64,000 nt of DNA from Maratus speciosus (lineage: Eukaryota > Arthropoda > Arachnida > Araneae > Salticidae), in contig OZ010791.1 of assembly GCA_963932465.1 (NCBI GenBank), forward strand, positions 150,891,915 to 150,955,914, read 5' to 3'. The notes under the pieces were generated by a model, which had not been told where the DNA came from, ran no database searches, and saw only the letters and a list, made by a program, of their open reading frames with translations. Shown here one piece after another: positions 12,001-21,000 of the stretch. A program made the translations under genes and the position numbers. Each line of letters starts with the position of its first letter. The first letter of the stretch is position 1.

Positions 12001-15000
12001 TTACAAATCTGAATTGTTCTAACAGTTAAGAGTTCCATTAAGTTTCAAGATTATAGGAATACTTATTTTATATTAGTTTATTATTATTTAATTTATGTAA
12101 AATAGAAGCGTTTTCCTTTAATAAAAAATTTTACATATTCCCTGCTAATGGAAATAAATGTTTATGGAAAATTTTTATTTTGGAAAAAAAAAAAGTAAAT
12201 GACTTTATACCATAATTAAAGCTGATGTCTATTCCTTATAATTCAATATTGTAATAACAGAGGAAATATGTATGTTTAAAAGAAGGAAAAATATAATTGA
12301 TAGGCCAAACACGGATTTTAAACATGCCTTTTTTTTTTCTTTTTTTTTTTTCTTTTCTTTTCTTTTTTTTTTTTTTTAGAAATAAATAAAATTTTACTTA
12401 AATATCTTTATTCTAATTGCAACTGAATTTATTTACATAAATAAAAAATACATAGTAATTAAAATATCAATAAATTTTTTACAACCATTTTTCCGAAAAG
12501 TTTTTTTTTTTTTTCACCCTCGAAATTTGGTAAAACAGATCCGCATAAACGCTGTTCCAAACAGCAAAATGAAATAAAAGTTTCAGATTGTAAAATGCTA
12601 AAATTTCATTAACATTTATCCATGGTTACAATGTTCTATTGCATTTGCCGATTGCTTCTTTTGTTTTCTTCTCTCTTTTTTTTTTTTTTTTTTTTTTCAA
12701 GTGTATCATGATTAAAGATTGCTCTTTATCTTTCTGAGTTAATATGAGATTCCTGTTTTCAGTCTAGTCTTTCCATTTACCAGTTGCTTTGGTTTCCATG
12801 GCTACCGAACATGACGTATCCACTTTCAAATAATGTTTGCTAGTGATCATAAAAAGTTCTGTTTATCTAAAGAAATTAACGGAACTCCCTTCTGAATTCA
12901 AAGTCTCTACTTAAATTCATTTACAGAATAAAATGAAGGGCAAGAATTTCAATATGTTATTTAGTTTCAATGTTGTTTTTGCGAAGCGGTCCTTAGTTTG
13001 AAATGAAAGATCTTTCATACCAGCACTTAAGTTGGGAGTCTCTTATTTTGAATAAGGAGCAGTATTGAATTGCAATACAAATTTAGGATCTCTTATTTAA
13101 TTTAAATATCGATAATTTTTTTCCTTGTGAAATAACATAAATATTGAAAATCATATTCCGTTTCCCCTTTTTAATATCTTCAGAAAATTTTAAAACTTTC
13201 ATTCACTCTTAATTTCGGTTATATATTCTGTCGTACAAGACCTTGAGCAATCGTTTATTGTTTCTAAGAAATAACAATTTACGAAGCTTTCGTATATTGT
13301 AGTAGATAATAATGACTTTTTTATTTGTTGAGTTAAAAATAAATAATGCACGATTCCAACATACATATAAAATGCAACGGAAAGTTTTGTCGGTCACTAT
13401 TTACCTTTCTTACGTTAAATAGAAGTATAGTTTTCTATAGCAATATTAAAAGAAAAATTACTAGTATGTATTTCCAAAGTTATTTCTTCGTATTTGTAGT
13501 TAAATCCATTTTTTTCTCTAATTACAGATCAATGACACCATTCCTATACCAGCTGAGATGAAAAAGATTATGGTCAATAAAGCTCTTGGCGAAACAACTT
13601 TACATCGAGCTGCAAGATTAGGTTATCCTGTAAGTGCAGAATTTTCTAATTTTGTTTTTTTCCCTACAATCTGTTTGTGTATTTACCTTTCTCTTTTTTA
13701 ATCTCAGCATGCTTTTTGCAAAGTATGCAAAATTTTGATTGATTCTTATTTTTGAAAGAACACCAAAATTGCTTTTCAACTTTACAATTTAAAAGGGTAG
13801 TAACAAATGTAATACACGTGAGAAGAGACAGACTCAATAGATAGCATTAATAAGGGTTAATGTAGATCTAGGGAACAACTTGGGCATTCGCCCGGAGTCC
13901 GCCATCTTGTTTCTTTGTTGGTCATTTATAACCACTTTATGCTTAATTTGACAACATAAACAATATAACCACTTTATGCTTAATTTAACAACGTAAACAA
14001 CAACAAGCATAAACAACATCAAAAATAAATAACAGCAAAAATAAATAAATAAATTTTAAATTCGGCGATGATCAACAAAGAAACAAGATGACGGGCTCCG
14101 GGCGAATCCGCAAGTAGTACCAGATCTAGACTAATGTTATACTTCAATACAATTTATATACAATTAATATTTACAATGTTAGGTGAAAAGGGACTTCTGC
14201 TTAAATCTATCAGCCATTACTACGTCGGAGATATGTGAGCTTGACTGGAACGTCTGTCCAGGCCAACGTCAAATCGAACTCAAATGTGAATTTTAACATT
14301 CTGTTCCCAGGCCAGATTTGCTCAAAACTATGGCATCAGCATATTCTGTTTGGGTTGTGTATTTTACTTCAGAGCTTTCTCATAGAAACTCGCTGATCGC
14401 ATCTTGTTTCTATGTCTAAAGCTGCGACCGCACAATTCTTCTAACTGTTAGCAGTGTCGGCTTCGTTTTTTGTGGCGACGCGGTGTCTTTGATTTTTAAC
14501 GACTTTAGCAGGAAAGGGAATGATGTCCGGCGAAAGCGGAACCTTTCCTTCAAGTAGAGTCGAGCTCCTTATGTCCTGACCCATTGTTGATTCCCCTCAT
14601 TCTTTTGTGAATAAACCGCAGATGGGTCCAGTACAAAAGCTTTTCCAAGAAAACTGGAGAAGTAGGCAAAATACGCATGTGTACGCAGCCTAAGTCAAGG
14701 AAATCTCTAACCACAACTCCCACTTGGCCATTTGGCATGTGGACGACCCCGTCCACGCATCCCACCCCAAAAAAAATTCCAAAGTTAATTAAAATTAAGT
14801 GAGTACAGTCACAGGGAACGGCATAGTAGAAATATTTTTCGATTGTATGAAGTTATTCACAGTACATATTTTATCGCATATTAAAAGAAACCTGTGTATG
14901 TGACGATTCCACTGTATCAATACATTCCTCCGGTATAATACGAGCATAAACAAAGCCCATTTTAAAACCACGTGATAGTATATCTTTCCATACCTGAATT

Positions 15001-18000
15001 TTTCTAGAAAAATCAACAAGTAAATATAGGTTCGTGCGTAAGACAGGTTGCACACTGATGCTACAAGCGACACAACACCCGACTGATAGGAGGCAAATTA
15101 TGAAATTCAAACCTGTTTCTTCTCCCAAGTTCCGCTTGTCGGCTAGGTGTGCGCCCTGCCTTAGACCTCCAAAATGTCGACTCCGGTGTTTCTTTAAGTA
15201 TCGTAGGTGGTCTTCTGCAGATGCAGTAAACTCAATTTAATTTTTCTAATAAACAAACTTTGGCAAATGCAATAAGTATTCCAAGCCTAATCAGGTTGCC
15301 ACAAAGCTAGTGCAACTCTGATCCTAATCTGATTTTTCTTGAATTCGATGAGTATCGTGGGTTGAACGTGACTTGATTCATTTTCGCAAACATCGTCAAA
15401 GAGCCCTTTAACAAAAAGGGGGAAAAAAGAAAAAGCTTCTCGAAAATAACTCTCCTAAACTCGTCCGCAACGACTTCGTGCAACGCGACATCCCCATTAA
15501 CTATTCCATGCCGTCACCACTTAATTCCCCTTTCTTTCCTTCCTCCCTCCCTACAGTCATTGTTCACTTCGCTCTCTGCCTACTTTACTGACAAAGGGAT
15601 TTCTTTTCTCCCATTATCTTCTGCGCTTCGTCGGGCGCACGAACGATATAGTGTGTGTGTTGGAGAGGGGGGGGGTGGGCGGTGATTTTTTTTTCTTTCC
15701 ATTTTTCGTTCCGTCACGTGCAGTCAGCCCTCCTCCTTTTTTTTTTATTCCGTCGTTCGTTTTCGCTGTTGCGAAGTTGCGTTTTTCCCTCTATTCATCC
15801 TCCTCCTCCAGTTTCGACATCGACAATCGGAGCGGATTTCCCATAACGATGTCGATTGTTCTCGTCAGCTGACGATTGAAGCTAGTGCCAGGGACTAATT
15901 GAAAAGTTTGGCGGGGAAAGTGGTCCGTTCCTTTTCACAAAAGCACCGGAGACAAAAGCCTCATCGCGTGCCCTGCTGTTACACAAGATTTTTCTGATTG
16001 TTGTTGGAGGGAGCCCAATCTTTTTTTCGCCTTTCTTTCTCCGGGCTTCCTCTCAAGACTGCATTAACATATGTTTTGACTGATAAATTTCTGAAGTCTT
16101 TGGGTGTTTTCATATTTTACGCATCGTGGCTTATTGAATAGGGGCAGTGTTCAAAACAGATGGTCGATATTCTCCCTAAAAAGTTCAATCGAGGTTCACA
16201 CCTTTTCTATGTTTTGAACTGTTGAACCTGCTTTAATAATAACGTATAAATGCTGCATGACTATATTGTAGTCAACAGCAAAATGCTGAAGATAATTAAT
16301 ATTTTGTAATTTTTACAGATGAGTTAATAGAAAAATAACATATTGTTCATCGTTTATTTCCAGGAAGCTGTTGCTTATTGCCTGAAAACAAAGTGTGTGA
16401 GTGTAAATGCCCGTGATAACGCAGGTTACACACCTCTACATGAGTGCTGCTCAAGGGGGCACTTAGACATCGCTCGAGCTTTATTACAGTATGGTGCCGA
16501 TGTAAATGCTAGTGCTGCTGGTGGCATCAGGTAAATATCTTCTGACATCACCTAATTCAACAATTATTTTATTATCAGGCATGAAAGAGTTCCCCCCTAA
16601 AGGAGGAATTCTACCTTTTTTAAAGCAATTTTAGACATTCTCCGGATTGATGCAAAAATGCAAAGAAAATATTAGAAACATATGGGAGGGGGGAGGGGAT
16701 CTAGAAAATTTAATAATCAGAAATTTTGTCTACTCAAATCCTTGGAGCTTGTTTCTGAATTGCTGTACAATCAAATCAAAGGCGAACTTTTGTTATAAGC
16801 ATATGAGAGTCATGTAAATTATGTTCTTTAAAGGGAAAATTTCCATAAAGTTCTTTTTGGAGTAGGATATTTTGGTTTTATTTATACAACACTTTTGGGT
16901 AATTTCAGTGATGTATTTTTGGAAATGTATTTCTGAAGCAAAGGTCGATTTGACGTTCATTAGATATATTTGGATGGATTTATTGAGCGAACTGTTTTAA
17001 ATTTTCTTTTTGGATTTAATGAATCTATACATTTATTGCTCGTTTATTTATTTTTTTTTTTCTTGTAATACAAGTTTCCAAAAGAAAATTAACAATCATA
17101 TGTACAGTTATATTTCGTTTGTTTGTATGAATAACTGTTAAAATGTGTCTAAATTATACGAGTTTGGCCCTATTGTATAGATGAAAAAAAAAAATTCCAC
17201 CTTTTTTCCTATTTCCCACTTTCATGTCTGTATTATAAAAATAAGCAATAGATTTTCAACAACTAATATCACATTGCTTTAATATTTTGTTTGTTATTTC
17301 TTTTCGTTAAAGGCCTTTACACGATGCTGTAGAAAACGACCATGTTGAAATCGTTCGGCTTTTGCTTTCTTACGGTGCTGATCCTACCATAGCTACATAT
17401 TCTGGTTTGGAACCCATAAAGTTGGCACGATCACCGATGATGGCTGAATTTTTGCAAGGTAACCAGCTGTTTATTATTAATCTCATTAAAATTAATATTA
17501 GAAAATAAAAGATGTGAGGTATCAAATGTTAAGATACTGTAAGCTGTGTATGGCTATAAAATTAGGATCTACATTTAAGAATATAACGTCAGAAAATCAT
17601 TATTCAGCTATAAAATTAGTTAAAAACGAAATTTCTTTGCTAATTAAAAACACACGAGAATGTTTATCAATTTTATACAGTAAAACTTAGAAGATCGGAA
17701 TAGCTAGAGACCAGACTTTTTTTTTTTTTTTTTCTTTCTTTCCAGTTTTAAGGGTGTTTTCAAATCCAAAAGGGCAACTTTCTGACATAAGTTTTAATTT
17801 ATTTTTGTTCGGAAATGCATGAAACTAGCTGGTGTTGTTGTTCAGAAACTATGTCATCGAGCTGTTTTTCCATTAAAAAAAAAAAAAAAAAAAACGCAAT
17901 AGATCTTTCAGAAAAGAGTGTCAAAGTGGACGCTTTGAACCGAGTTTCCTCGCGAACGGAGAATAAGCACTCAAGAGCGGGCGAAAAACATGTTTGCCAC

Positions 18001-21000
18001 GTGATCAAAAACGCTTATAACTCAATAGGTAATTGATGGATCAAAAAATGGAAAAAACAGTTCAATTCTAAATAGCTTCCCTGGCCAGGTTTTCCAATTT
18101 TATATCTTTCCGTTAAAAAATGAATTTGTAAATGTGTAAAAACGTTTTGCGCTTGCTCAGCAGAGCAGTTAAGAACAGCCTTATACATGTTTCTATCATA
18201 GCAGGTATTTTCGTATGGTATTCTTTCCGTCGCGACCATGACTATTTTCTGGTATGAGCAGCTTCCGTTTTCGCAGTTTTTACTGCATATTATCTGATTT
18301 TTAAAAATAAGATATCTTTAAATATCATTTAACTACCCTTTTTCGTAAAGCTTTCTTTTTAAAACTTTTTCTTTTTTTTTCCCCCGTTTCTTCCAACAAC
18401 ATGTTCTTATCATGTGTTCGCCCAATCAAGTTTCAAAAACTTAGTTTCTCACTTTGTTGCAGGATTTTTTGCTGACATTAGTGGCGAAGTCGACAGCAGA
18501 CCGCATCTGCCGTGGAGATTTTGGGGCTCAGCCAAATGCTTAGGTAAGTAGAATGCTTCCTCGTTTTGTATGTCTTCGTCGTGCGATTTATGACGCCATT
18601 TGTTAATTTAAATGTTTTTTAAGGTTCTCGAAATTTATTTTCGACTTCTCGTCTCTTTCACAGATCCCGAAGATTGCGGGTATGACGTGTTCGACGGTGT
18701 ACCGTCTGATCCTTCTTGCGAAGGAGAAGGCGATAACGATTTCTTGTTTGAGGTTAGCGACTCGCCTCATCTTCCTACATTCAGACTTCTCCTGCCTGCT
18801 GCCAATACCAAGGCGTAAGTAACCTATTTCTTTCTTTCTACTCTATTTTTTCGATGGTAAATAATGAGTTTACTCAGCCGTAATGTCCAGATCGTAAACG
18901 ATCGCTTGGAAATACCATTTGAAAAGGGAATGGTGATATAAAACACTTTTACCGTCATAATTTTTCTTTTAAGGGTAGACTGAAATCCAAACTGCTTATT
19001 TTCTGACTCATTTTTAAATTCATTTTTGCTCTCAAATTTCCAATTGGCAGGTTTTCTTATTCAGAAACTATATAATGTGCCGTATTGGTAGATTTTTTTA
19101 ATAAAGGCAGAATATATTTCAAAAATGCTGTCAAAGTGGGTATTTTGAACCGAATTTCCCGAAGCGATAGTCCTGGAAACGAAAAATAAAGTCGTTCTGA
19201 GAAAATAATTGTCTATAAATCAAGTTCTAATTAATTGAACGAAATATGAAAAACACAGGTAGATTATAATTTCTCTTCAAAAATCACATCAGCAAGTTTA
19301 ATGTTTTTCAGGGTTCCCAGCGTCATGGTAAGTCTGGGAAAACCTGGAAAGTCAAGGAATTTCAAAGTAGGGAAAGTCATGGAAATTTCAAAATATTTAG
19401 GAAAAGTGAGGGAATTTGCAAATACTTTCAAAAAAGTCATGGAAAAGTCTTAGAGAATAATTTAAAAAATGACACGAAATTCGGAATTTTTTTTTTAGAA
19501 ATTTGAAGAACGATCACAGAAAAAAATCGCTAATTTTAACAAAGGATTGCGAAAATAAGTAGCAAATTTCGTTGTTTGCCCGTTTGGTAAGAGAATGTTT
19601 TGAGATTTAGTCAGGGAATTTTTTGAGAATCTGGGAAAGTCAGGGAATTTGCCAGTCATCTTTTGCTGGGAGCCTTGTTTTAAAAATGAGTCTGAAAATG
19701 TGTCTGAAAATATCGAGTTGTTGAGCGTGAAAATATTTTTTGAATACCGTCTTAATACTGAACTATTTTAAGTCGTCAGGACGACTGTTTTTTCTTTTTC
19801 TAAATCATAAAAGGTGAAAAAATTTCGGTTCAATTTCAAAATCAAAGGAAGGCTCCTTGTGCGCTTATGAACCACTTGGATTTTATTCGTGATTATGGTT
19901 CTAAGTAAATTGCTGTGAAGATATAACCTTAAAGGAGTGGTTGGTCTCATTTTATCTGAACACTTTTTTCAAAGTTGTTATTCCCACACATGGGTGCAAG
20001 ACTTTCAGTCTCAGGACTGATTCTTTGACATATTTTTGACTGATAGTAAATTCTACGTTATATACTTAAATTATGGCAATTTTACTATTAAATACTTTCT
20101 TTTATTACAAGAAATCAATTTTTAGTCATAATGCAAGACATAGAAATCTTCTAGTCTATTTTCATTTGTTTTTACCTAATACTCAGAAAAGTTTTCAGTC
20201 TTGTATTAGATGGACTCCTTGCACTCATGTTCCCACATTTAAAAAATCTACATTATTCCTATTAATTGTTTGTACAACAGCGAAAAGAAAACCCTTTCAA
20301 TGTTGCAGGATGAAAATCTATGAAATGTTCAATGAAATCGAATTTTATGAATCGTGAATCCGTTCATTTTCCTGCTGTTTCGCTGAAACATCTCTCTTGG
20401 CCCCAAGTTGTTTACTGTGGGTGAAGAAATAACATGAAAAATTATAAGTTGAAGTAAAATTGTATGCACCTTGCACAGGGCTGCGGAGTCGGTGGAAAAA
20501 ATGGACGACTCCGACTCTTTCGCTCAAAAATGGGCCGACTCCGACAACGCAGACCTGCTTGTGAAATGAACGACCCCGACTCGGTGAATTTTAACAGATC
20601 CGACTCCGACTCTTTCGCTCAAAAGTGGGCTTGACTCCGACTCCGCAGCCCTGACCGTGTAAAGGTTATTGAAATTGGCTGAAATGAAACTACATAAAGT
20701 ATTAATAAGGGATACATTTAAAAATTGTATTACTATTCTTATTTACTTAGTTGTATTACTAAAAATTCTATTATTTTAACACATTGTTAAGGCGGTATTA
20801 AAAAATATATTTTTTTCCACGCTGAGCAACTCGAAATATTCTGACTCATTTTTAAAAATAAAAATATGAAACTAGCTGACGTGATTTTTGAAGAGATGTA
20901 TAAGCAGCCGCGTGTTTTCATTTATTGCTCAATTAATTAGAACTTGATTGATAAACAATTATTTTCTCAGTGTGGCTATTTTTTTCGTTCTCAGCTCTCT

